Made by a program: the position numbers and the translations under genes. This document shows, piece by piece, positions 9,001 through 15,559 of a stretch of DNA of 31,557 bases. Within the stretch, counting starts at the first letter, position 1. The number at the start of each line of letters is the position of its first letter. Source of the stretch: a virus; the IMG/VR virus record IMGVR_UViG_3300006929_004366, positions 1 through 31,557 of that record, one strand, 5' to 3'. Below the pieces are notes generated by a model. That model was not told where the DNA came from and searched no databases. It worked only from the letters and a program-made list of their open reading frames with translations.

Positions 9001-11354
9001 TTCTGTACGCCCTTGTTGTACCTGACCATCGGGCCGTGGGCGATTACCTCTGCAAAAACACCCTCTTCGGTCATTGCAATGTCAACAACAGGCTTTGCCT
9101 TAAAGGCTGCGCCTTCGTCTCCAAAATCAGCCTTTGCCTTCCCCGTAACTGTGTCTTTTGGGGGCAGGACCGTTGGCCTTCTTCGGCCATGCTCACGGAT
9201 ACCAAGCCTAACAGCGTCTCTGGTCTTCCTTGTTGCGAACTTAGCAAGGCTATTTAACGCAAGGAAGTCAACGAATGTACCGAATGGGTTTTGGTAGAGA
9301 TGTTGGCTGAAGTACTCCCAGTCTGTGGCCTGGCTTACCATGTGGTTTACCATGTACTCAGCGAGGTCAGGAGCTTTTCTTGCTTTACCAAGAAAACTCT
9401 TCCTCTGCGCTAGAGTGTGCTCTTTGCCCCACTCTCCGAGATCTTCTAGCTCAGTAAAGCCGGTCCTCTCTCCAACCTCCTCAATAATATAGAACCCTGG
9501 GATAAAGACCTGGCTTCCAGCCTCATAGGCTAAGTCAGCACCCTGAAACAAAAGCATGCTGAAATCTCTGGTCATCCCAACACCAGAGTAAAAAATGTTT
9601 CGGACAAAACCGAAAAGGCTTTTGCTTTCTTTCTGTTTATCCAGGCCCGCTTTATAGAAGGCGTTTAAGTCTTGGATAGCAGCCCACCTAAACCTAGAGA
9701 GCCATCTTGCATGCTGAGTAAGAAGGGCTCGCTTAGCTGGAGGCAGCGTAGAAAGAGACGCATCAGTTACCTCAATAGACGTAAGAACGTCTTTGAGGGA
9801 TGCCTGCCTCTTGTTGATCGCCTCTCTCGCCTTGTACCATTTGTCTAGCCCTGCGCTCCCGCTTGGATTACGAATGACATCTTCCAATATGTCCATGTGA
9901 GGCGGAATCATGACCATGTTGGCATATGTGTACTCAAGAGCGCTCTTTAGCTGCCGTGTCGCAGCAACATCTTTATTTGAGCGCGCCCAAACCGCCTGTG
10001 CGCTTTTTGCTAACCGAGCAGACCTGTCCTCGCCTTCGCCATGGCTTAGGGTTGTCCAGGTTACAGGGTCTACTGGGAATAACGGAAGCCCGTTTACAAC
10101 GGTCTCAATGTTGTGCGCGCGAGCAAAAACATTAGAGGGCACCAGACGCATATGGCTTAACACTTCAGTGAAAAACTGCTTTCTCTCATTTGCGTCCATT
10201 CCGAACTTTTCTTCTAGGTAATCACCAGCAAATATATCTCTAATATGAAGGTTTAGGTTGACCGTAGCCCTTTCTCTTAGCTCATGAAAACCTTGCGGGG
10301 TTGTTATCTCTTTGGCTGTTGGAGGATCTGTCCCTAAGAGCTTCTCCCTCTCGTCCTGGTTTAAGCCTTTATATAGATTGTCTACACCCTTTGTCCTGTT
10401 TCCAGCGGACAGTATAGCTAGGGTTTTTACTATGTTGAGCGTGTCTGGGTCTGGCATCCGAGCAGTCTCTTCCCAGAGGCCGCCAAGACCTTTAGCCCGT
10501 TGAGTATTGATTGTTGACCCGTGGAGGATCTCAAGCATGGAGGTGTACCATGCGTATGGCATCCTCTTGTACATAGGAAAGGCTTCATCCCATACCTTAA
10601 GCCTTCTCTCCCTGTCCGGTGTCGCTACGGATACAGGCATTGGAAGGAAGTCGTCGCCCAGCTCGTCGTAAGCAGAAACAGACATCGGGTCTGCTTCACT
10701 AATATCAGTCGAGGCCATAGCTAAACCTGGCTCCGGCTTTCTTGTTACCGGGTCTAGGCCGGCAAGCGAGGCGGCTACCTCTTCAGGCTCAACTGGAGAG
10801 GCAATTCTCGTCGCTCTCTCTGCTTGCTTTTTAATAACATCAGCGGCCACACCAAACGCTTCATCTGCGACTTGTGTATATTTGTCGTGGACAATTGGTA
10901 AGCGGCTCCACTCCTCGTGTCGATCTAACCAGCCAGGGTGCCTTTCATCCATCCCCCTGGTTATTTCCTTAACCCTCCTTAACCCTTCCTGCTGAATGGA
11001 GCTCAGCTCGTCGGGCAGGAACTGGCTTACCTCCGAGTACCCAGAAAGAGTCCTCGCAGCAGGGTCAATCTGCTCGGCCAAAAAGGACATGAAGTCTCCC
11101 CTCTGCGATCCGGGCTCAGGATACTGCACCTGCTGGGGCAACGGGGAGCCCTGGGGAACCGCTTCTGGGCCTCGATGCGGGAGTAAGGCTGGGCTACGCG
11201 GAACAGAGGCTGGACCAGGAGCAGGCTGGCTGGGCTGGGGAACATGCTCGTCAGGCTTAAAAGCAGGGACCGGCTTGTTGACAAGGTTTCTCCTGAGTCT
11301 CTCTATGACATCAGGCCCTGCATATATTGGAGAGTCTGTGGGGCCATTAGCCAT
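3012..11354 (-). CDS. Giant 2780-residue protein, putative internal (ejected) virion protein
   Basis: This single uninterrupted reading frame fills more than a quarter of the window. It starts at ATG 11354-11352 behind AGGAGTT. The first roughly 95 residues are Pro-rich and disordered (PAFKPDEHVPQPSQPAPGPA). A mostly helical region follows to about residue 820, then an Ala/Pro/Glu-rich linker (about 830-885, including VHPELAEPAPAVAAEEAAV). A long mixed helical/beta region and a helical C-terminal third rich in Trp, Met and hydrophobic segments come next. The C-terminus is highly charged. I see no Walker, helicase, methylase or RNA-polymerase motifs, and no metal-binding or catalytic signature I trust. 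Giant proteins encoded after the nozzle and helical virion genes of podoviruses are usually packaged and ejected with the DNA. A large polyvalent effector protein is the main alternative. Confidence 0.8.
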   Translation of the reverse strand: MANGPTDSPIYAGPDVIERLRRNLVNKPVPAFKPDEHVPQPSQPAPGPASVPRSPALLPHRGPEAVPQGSPLPQQVQYPEPGSQRGDFMSFLAEQIDPAARTLSGYSEVSQFLPDELSSIQQEGLRRVKEITRGMDERHPGWLDRHEEWSRLPIVHDKYTQVADEAFGVAADVIKKQAERATRIASPVEPEEVAASLAGLDPVTRKPEPGLAMASTDISEADPMSVSAYDELGDDFLPMPVSVATPDRERRLKVWDEAFPMYKRMPYAWYTSMLEILHGSTINTQRAKGLGGLWEETARMPDPDTLNIVKTLAILSAGNRTKGVDNLYKGLNQDEREKLLGTDPPTAKEITTPQGFHELRERATVNLNLHIRDIFAGDYLEEKFGMDANERKQFFTEVLSHMRLVPSNVFARAHNIETVVNGLPLFPVDPVTWTTLSHGEGEDRSARLAKSAQAVWARSNKDVAATRQLKSALEYTYANMVMIPPHMDILEDVIRNPSGSAGLDKWYKAREAINKRQASLKDVLTSIEVTDASLSTLPPAKRALLTQHARWLSRFRWAAIQDLNAFYKAGLDKQKESKSLFGFVRNIFYSGVGMTRDFSMLLFQGADLAYEAGSQVFIPGFYIIEEVGERTGFTELEDLGEWGKEHTLAQRKSFLGKARKAPDLAEYMVNHMVSQATDWEYFSQHLYQNPFGTFVDFLALNSLAKFATRKTRDAVRLGIREHGRRRPTVLPPKDTVTGKAKADFGDEGAAFKAKPVVDIAMTEEGVFAEVIAHGPMVRYNKGVQKSSVAKSVEAGVPLKDVTEKMRRAAHATSEERVAAITVEAKLAQQKIDRLSAAEASAPGAPAVHPELAEPAPAVAAEEAAVGDLFFEAKPPAPERAYEHMRDKAAETGPTDMFLRPDSALEQVFARIKGITGDTATLAKKYPGIMYKAASSGSAIGRFMGWFKPLNLAGGPRIQEILTTWKAGASRVLNVAGTEIARNDLFINSATIQPLIAKALYHVDDLMSDHIVNREFAVFNKSGSKIKANREKLVLGITAAITKKPVFRANLIRDLQRGKLSRDTLKDVKISVYDETTKKIVPEVTLVDLGFFDRKGNITIPGEGLAESLKKSTIEIEQALIQYGVELQKISRRGEKKIVVDKDMTQIKIESSHNGDIFFIDQEQYLKNIPFAVEPMVDIIQQIGATNASTINPDSIWVIDTEGVRRNMHDLNLVIKTKEGNFIPSRELIMMAKGKLDRTRLLKGEGSYENKPMTQLDGYFAQQEFLFELIDEGSGPEILIDRKFPQELRTTTYKNIPKQKESGKVELTTLAKRDTLQSKLSGSGFQDPAAEIGNVTKLAPAAVYKTREAAELLKRMLVTVHKQRAEKLIRQAVEKRKDLSAGEKRSLTKKLSDDIAKAKSPESAQGELFKGVEAKTMEEVARIREKYPLIDADKAVVVERILSKPSTVDGHIVVPAQRTVWYSLSIPGRPVDPKMVGKGRPGVQNKVTPQQAREAFADASHALRKEKFAEDWVEQELELGMGKRKDPVSDFKILLDEIKESSFEAYDLRELRELSLVFGSDSQPIQGMRAAMATMQKNLKHWHETEFAPKATNPDLIQVSDLSEISVANMKNQRAIMEKAIQRNPLMAVRMAFDQLSPEAKNQFIWWGKHGVTPKSLNTSPHLIAELEDVGLIEPIVKGQVITPTPLGALAHSFELQRRFQWHEGLITEALLMQQMMGLNQTQVIRPFYPATVKDKALRAALRDYVSNYIVEKRVRLAILAKELVETGSRSFDFKKLTAKNIKLKDKDVIEAIKKEFAGRLEKEAKLTPEEILRDLSKNRPVELERIKQQARLEYFQREGLTPDDFNNPELFKATSYADASMLTYVPELYYNLMDKYNKQSQKGAMEWGEVSSEMKTAKFGTEVPLEVQEVATGNPLIRLRPEVIFAHGENEMGTILRRHEVIIAGIKTGVFRPAARKHKQVYLGNFNFPQQIGQMVKGAESGGQVPSYVPLGLYLEDTAGTRQLLQSRGLESTAMMDLMVPTHTAFQLGLIDSVKKWAKREIVNPTLWSPKWQRGEGETFGQYINHTTNAMLNASMDTIQFAVTKSQEVLHGPLSFLYSTWITNKVVRGALVQPVQNTIANLTLIGIRDALMLLRPSFHKDMWGFYEMFPYGGGAPKKALNELESHVYEWLDIEQMHNLLLGHGTAHRGAIPMTPQVSGHMARAMAVREKIQPVIDYVEKAKAKLSKDGSISQSQKRIIEKELNDLAAEVKSIEILHGVVDMITGEDGLLTAVIKQNPQVMTAVAPSGQPVKTWIKHIFGLGRPGKGGKIPRFLKSQFEYHHPYWSKRRKDAKDAKDSLPLDNKTVFRNIKKADEIVQDGMIDPALAAAFDPITNAMRHAFWVTDAAPRFALGMYAARELGLRGLELRKWVEKFIPDMTTATYGHLVGSSINPMWTWRAKAAVTAVKSSVSSPFHFLILREMQQMIREDMVMDDQERMNMMGMTNYINPDVLTRFLGGHVSAGGDFDAWLGGDNTFVAIYKMLQTARAGKPGSAEEAFFENALPEDQKTNLQAISSMLFGGTQMPLHLWLVDNIINPEHHYDNNGELDLLKAIRTAPFSASMQNIIKTFAGENVQGKHGSLSDKLLMSASKLLGVPYIPLRNHTGEEYIILDRALRRMKGEYGSSIQTYASTLRRLEKKSGGPGQPNLSDKEKDLYDRIRNRQREIIDRLETRSILRTLNLDDAKGQRMEDAIRRTHERLKKERPELPPDVQEVEELLQRQRSDQYGINPTIGEGQEYTR

Positions 11355-11368
11355 TCAATAACTCCTAG

Positions 11369-13396
11369 CTATCTTGTTGGGTGGATGGACCCGCGCTTTA
11401 CTTGCCCCTGCTGCTTGGACTGCATGGCCCCAACAAAGCGACTGTAGGCCTTGTTTCCACTTCTGCCATCTGGGGTGATGAAGCTATTAAATACAGTATT
11501 AAGTCTTTGAACTAACCTGCCAGCACTTGGTGTTCCCCAGTCCAAGGTACCATTATCATTTAGGAAGCCTGGGTTCTTTTGGGCATGCTCTACAGTTATA
11601 AGAACCATTTGTCCATGTAGCCACCTAAGCTCCTCTGCTGTCCTTTGGTCCCCTTGGGTTAGCGATTTGTAGTACCAGTCTTTATATGTCGAGGGGTTCT
11701 CCCTGATAATACGGGCCGCGTATTCCTTCGCCTGATGCACAACCTGCTCACTACCGTAATGGTAAAAGTGATCCCTAAGACCTTTCGTGGTTATCGGGCT
11801 AAACACAGCTTTGAACCTTTCGGCATCAAAGACATCCCAATCATCGCCAGACAGAGCATCAACCATTTTATGGGCGTACTGTTCTACAAGGTACTTCCTT
11901 ACTTTAGTTCTAATTTTTTTAGTATGTGGGGAGTCCGATTGAAACGCACCATCTATTACTTTGTCGACTTGTTCGTTGAACTTTTTATCGAGAAGCGTAG
12001 CCATAAGCTTTTGTCGCGTTTCAATATCAGCCGCTGCCATGACCGTCTTTAGTTGGTCTTTCAGGGCTGCGTTGTCTGAGGCTTCAGAGGCAATTTTGTT
12101 TGTAAGACCAATGAAGGCTTGGGTGTTCTTAAAGGCCTCTATCTCACTTTTCCTTTTCGCCAGAATATGCTCGTTTACCTCACTGGCGCGAGCCTTTATC
12201 GCAGCATTCGCTGCGTCCTCATATCTTAAGTCAAGATCCATTGCGCTTGCGAGATTTGTAGGTGGGCCAAAGTGCACCTCGTTCCTAGCCTCCGTAGTGG
12301 TGGTGAGCTTTTCGGGGTCTGGCTTGCTCGTATCAGACTTGCCGGCATTAAAAATAGTAACCGGCTTTTTCTTGGTCTTAGGGGCTGGTTTCTTTGGGGC
12401 TGGGGGTAGAGCGACCCTCTTTTTTGTCCCTCTGGTTGACTCGTCAGATATAATGTTTCTGGTCCTTTTCTGGTTGCCAGAGAGGAGGGGCTTTCTGAGC
12501 TCGTCATCCATCTTGAAAGAATACGGGCTGTCTTCGTCTTGGACGCTGGCTAGGATTTCACCAGACCTCTTCATGGCGTGGTCAGCCGTACCTTTTCGAC
12601 CCAACCTGACCTTAAGCTCATCCCAGTATTCCTCAAATCTAGGCCCGTAGGGCTGGCCTGTATCTGGGTCAATTGGGTTATGGGCCATATACTTTACCCG
12701 AGCCACATCCTTCTTGGTAGATTCTATCTTATTCAAAAGACTCTCGGTAGACCTGAGTATAGCCATGTATTGCTTTTGATTGACCCTCTTAGACCTGTTG
12801 CTTTTTGAGGCAAGGTACGTCTTGCCTGTTGTAGGGTCGACAGCCGTTGTAAGGTCCTGTAGCTGGCTGAGGGCCTCGCTTATCTCTGAGTCAATCTGTT
12901 TGTACCTTGTGGTGCCTTTTTTTTCTTTATCTCGCGAATTTTGCAGGTCGAGAATCTTCTTCTCAAGCTTCTCCTTACTGCCGCCAATTACGCCAAATTG
13001 CTTTGTGCTACCCCACTCTACGGTCGCTGCACCAAGGGCGTCCTTAAGCGCGCTTTGCGCTAGGACACCGGCCTTGGTTGACTCTGCTGCAATAACCTCA
13101 CTAAGGGCCTCTCGCCTCCTTGTTGCAAGGTTTCTGGAGTGGGTAACCTTTTCAGCAGCAACCCTCGCTGCAATCTCCTCTCGCATTCTAGCCGCTTCAG
13201 CCTCGTCGCGCTGCTCCTGTAGCCCCTCTGCCGCCTCGCTTCGGGCGTACAGCATTGGCTTTAGCACCACCTCTCTGTTTATGACATCGGTAGCAGCGCT
13301 TTGCGCGATATTAATTAAGGCATCTTGAAACTTTTCACCGAAAGTCTTTCTGCTCTGTTCAGGCCTTCTTGTAGAGCCTGGGTACCAATCAACCAT
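11369..13396 (-). CDS. Putative internal virion protein, long coiled coil (675 residues)
   Basis: It starts at ATG 13396-13394 with GGAG eight bases upstream and ends 15 bases before the giant protein gene. The product is highly charged and helical. Residues about 50-200 are a long Ala/Glu/Arg-rich coiled coil, and residues about 325-375 are a Lys/Pro/Thr-rich low-complexity linker (APKKPAPKTKKKPVTIFNAG). A second helical half follows. The N-terminus contains WYPGSTRR...KTFGEKF (residues 4-23), a pattern also found at the N-terminus of the small protein at 23426-23809. No enzyme motif is seen. Composition and position between the 205-residue helical protein and the giant protein suggest a T7 gp14/15/16-type or P22 ejection-type component. 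Confidence 0.7.
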   Translation of the reverse strand: MVDWYPGSTRRPEQSRKTFGEKFQDALINIAQSAATDVINREVVLKPMLYARSEAAEGLQEQRDEAEAARMREEIAARVAAEKVTHSRNLATRRREALSEVIAAESTKAGVLAQSALKDALGAATVEWGSTKQFGVIGGSKEKLEKKILDLQNSRDKEKKGTTRYKQIDSEISEALSQLQDLTTAVDPTTGKTYLASKSNRSKRVNQKQYMAILRSTESLLNKIESTKKDVARVKYMAHNPIDPDTGQPYGPRFEEYWDELKVRLGRKGTADHAMKRSGEILASVQDEDSPYSFKMDDELRKPLLSGNQKRTRNIISDESTRGTKKRVALPPAPKKPAPKTKKKPVTIFNAGKSDTSKPDPEKLTTTTEARNEVHFGPPTNLASAMDLDLRYEDAANAAIKARASEVNEHILAKRKSEIEAFKNTQAFIGLTNKIASEASDNAALKDQLKTVMAAADIETRQKLMATLLDKKFNEQVDKVIDGAFQSDSPHTKKIRTKVRKYLVEQYAHKMVDALSGDDWDVFDAERFKAVFSPITTKGLRDHFYHYGSEQVVHQAKEYAARIIRENPSTYKDWYYKSLTQGDQRTAEELRWLHGQMVLITVEHAQKNPGFLNDNGTLDWGTPSAGRLVQRLNTVFNSFITPDGRSGNKAYSRFVGAMQSKQQGQVKRGSIHPTR

Positions 13397-13465
13397 AATT
13401 AATCTCCATCATTAAACCATCAAGACCGATATTAAGCGGGGCATGACTGTCGTCCAAAGGTGCAG

Positions 13466-14083
13466 CTACGACCAGGGGCCGGCGGTGTTCGAGTACTGAA
13501 TCCTCGGCTTAGCTTGGCCGGTAACGCCTAGTGTCGCTGAGTCCTGGCCAAGACCCATAAGGCTGGCTACTGTCTGCTGGTACAGCCCGAAGTTACCGGT
13601 TCTACGGACCTCTTCTTCTAGGTCGGCTAACATCTTTTGGATATGGGGAAAGTCTTCGTCATGGATTTCACCCATATTCTCTAGCAGCTGGATGGTAGCT
13701 GTTACAGCAGACATCCCCTCCATGTGCTGTTGCTGTTCTGCCATTTCAAGCTTTCCAATCTCTTGCAAGCCAGCAGACTGCTCTTGTCTTAATTTGCCCT
13801 CTGCTTGCTCTTTAGAAGCAATGTTTCCGGCAATGACGCCAGCCCTGAGCGTGTCGCTTGGCACACCCCTCATCCCAGCGTGGGTCCCAGCCTTTCTAAG
13901 CATAGAGCCAGTCTCCCTGTCGATTGCGCCGTAGGCAGCTTCCCTCTGCTCTCTCATCGCGTTTGGCCCAGAGTACATCGCTCTCAGGTGGGTAAGGTAG
14001 TCTCCCTTTCCCGCCTCCTGGCTGAGGTATCCGCCCTGTGGTTCTGCTGGTTGTGCTGTATACTTTTTTTCACCGTAAGCCAT
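13466..14083 (-). CDS. Putative internal virion protein, Gln/Glu-rich helical (205 residues)
   Basis: It starts at ATG 14083-14081 behind a strong AGGAGG. The N-terminal 50 residues are polar with Tyr and Gly (MAYGEKKYTAQPAEPQGGYL). Residues about 60-160 are helical and rich in Ala, Glu and Gln. The C-terminal 45 residues are Gly/Ser-rich. There is no catalytic motif and no membrane span. It precedes the 675- and 2780-residue genes and probably belongs to the same internal or ejection protein set. This rests on composition and context only. The next 69 bases (13397-13465) contain no gene and no clear hairpin. Confidence 0.65.
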   Translation of the reverse strand: MAYGEKKYTAQPAEPQGGYLSQEAGKGDYLTHLRAMYSGPNAMREQREAAYGAIDRETGSMLRKAGTHAGMRGVPSDTLRAGVIAGNIASKEQAEGKLRQEQSAGLQEIGKLEMAEQQQHMEGMSAVTATIQLLENMGEIHDEDFPHIQKMLADLEEEVRRTGNFGLYQQTVASLMGLGQDSATLGVTGQAKPRIQYSNTAGPWS

Positions 14084-14092
14084 TTTATCCTC

Positions 14093-14794
14093 CTAAGGAA
14101 TAGGGACCATAGCATCTAAGTATGCCGTGCATTGAAATAAAATATGTTTTCGAGCTGTAGCGCTTGCTGGGAAAGTAAACCCGCCAGCGACCCATATGCC
14201 AATGTAGCTTCCAGCAGGGACAACGCTAGACAGTCCGGTCTCTGACAAGAAGGAGGGGGCTCCTTCTGTGTCGGTGCCCATAACCCCATAGCCTTGCATG
14301 TTTGCCGCAGTCCAGTCTCCCACTCCACCGGCCTGTGTGCCGCTGTATTGTTTGATTAGTGTCGCAGACCAGCTTCCATCTGGCTCAAAGTCAGTCAAGG
14401 CATCTGCATAAGAAAGACCTATTGCAAACCCTTCACTTGTATCAAGTGTTGGGGGAGACGCCTCTCTGTTCATGGTTGCGTTTAGAACATCAAACTGCCT
14501 TACCCTAAATGCTTGCGCCCATGTTGGAACCTTCCAAAGGCCTATTAGGCGTTTTTTCTCAAAGGTTGCATCTTGATTGTTAGTTGAATCAGCTGCGTCT
14601 GTGCCTGTTGCAGCCCAGTCCGTCGTATTATATGCAACCTGCTCTGTAAGAACTGCACTGAGCGTCAGGGTGCTAAACCTTGCATGAAGAGCGTTTACCG
14701 CGTTCCTCAGTTTCTCAAAGTCTGCCTTGTACTCAGCGGAGTTACAAAGAGAGCCCGACGCATAACTGTTTACTGTTACCGGCCAATCAGCCAT
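14093..14794 (-). CDS. Putative tail/fibre structural protein (233 residues)
   Basis: The start is ATG at 14794-14792 behind AGGAGTT. A TTG two codons upstream would sit against the ribosome binding site. A helical N-terminus (CNSAEYKADFEKLRNAVNAL, residues about 18-37) is followed by a beta-rich body with many Thr, Gly, Trp and aromatic residues. The body ends in a jelly-roll-like pattern (SYIGIWVAGGFTFP, then ARKHILFQCTAYLDAM). This resembles generic phage fibre or appendage domains, though I cannot name a family. It follows the beta-helix protein by a few bases, so the two may form parts of one tail appendage. Its stop codon overlaps the ribosome binding site of the next gene. Confidence 0.65.
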   Translation of the reverse strand: MADWPVTVNSYASGSLCNSAEYKADFEKLRNAVNALHARFSTLTLSAVLTEQVAYNTTDWAATGTDAADSTNNQDATFEKKRLIGLWKVPTWAQAFRVRQFDVLNATMNREASPPTLDTSEGFAIGLSYADALTDFEPDGSWSATLIKQYSGTQAGGVGDWTAANMQGYGVMGTDTEGAPSFLSETGLSSVVPAGSYIGIWVAGGFTFPASATARKHILFQCTAYLDAMVPIP

Positions 14795-14803
14795 TTCCAA
14801 CTC

Positions 14804-15559
14804 CTAGTATATCGCTACATTACCATAGTTCATTAGATCGTTCATGCTTCCACTTATAAGCCCGCCAACGACGTTTTTCAACCCACTTACACTAGGATCT
14901 TTATATAGAAGATCACCATGGGTTAGGTCTTCGCACCAGTTACCGACAATAATTGCGCCAGCAACTGTCGCCTCTAAATAGATGCAGGCGTTTCCATATG
15001 CATTGTCTGGGTATTCTATCTCGTTATTAATAACAAAACAGTTATTTGCTTCTACAACAACAGCGCGCCTTACGCCTGCGCTTGATGTTTTTCCGGGGAT
15101 AAAGCATCGCTCAAGCCTTGCGTTTGCCCCGACAAGAGCAACAACACTATTATTTGTTGTGTCTCCTGTATCTGTTGTTACCCCATCGTCATCTCGAATA
15201 TTAGATCCGTTTGCTGAAAAGGAATGACCCGAAGCAAGAACGAGATCGAGATAGCAATCAGTAAGACGGCTCTTTGTGTTTAGCTTTATAACAGGGCCGT
15301 ACTGGGTAGATCCCTTCTCATGCTTAAGAATAAGCTTAGAGATTCTCGGCACACCAGTAAGGGTAACATTCTCTGGCACTACTAAGGTTTTTACCACCTT
15401 GTATGTGTAAGGTCCGAGTTTTACGGTACCGCCACCCTGATTGTGGACCGCGTTTAAGATCCCTTGAATATTCTGCCCAGGCTGAACTTCGGGCAAAACA
15501 CCAACATTAGGCGTGCTCACCTCTCTTATGTTTCCCTTTCTTTTAACAAACTGACTCAT
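14804..15559 (-). CDS. Right-handed beta-helix tail spike-like protein (251 residues)
   Basis: The ATG at 15559-15557 overlaps the stop of the 795-residue gene as ATGA, with AGGA upstream. The N-terminal 30 residues are polar. From about residue 30 the pattern is that of pectate-lyase-like beta-helices: NIQGILNAVHNQGGGTVKLG, then LVVPENVTLTGVPR. Repeating short strands with turn Asn/Gly residues and stacked hydrophobics follow (VVALVGANARLERCFI, VVVEANNCFVINNEIEYPDN, CIYLEATVAGAIIVGNWCED). Such folds occur in tail spikes and depolymerases that bind or cut surface polysaccharide. The protein is short for a full enzyme, and no catalytic residues can be assigned. A purely structural spike domain is equally possible. 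Confidence 0.7.
   Translation of the reverse strand: MSQFVKRKGNIREVSTPNVGVLPEVQPGQNIQGILNAVHNQGGGTVKLGPYTYKVVKTLVVPENVTLTGVPRISKLILKHEKGSTQYGPVIKLNTKSRLTDCYLDLVLASGHSFSANGSNIRDDDGVTTDTGDTTNNSVVALVGANARLERCFIPGKTSSAGVRRAVVVEANNCFVINNEIEYPDNAYGNACIYLEATVAGAIIVGNWCEDLTHGDLLYKDPSVSGLKNVVGGLISGSMNDLMNYGNVAIY

Noticed and set aside
3012-11354. Virion RNA polymerase of the N4 type as identity of the giant protein
   Set aside because: The size is comparable, but I could not find the polymerase motifs expected for that family.
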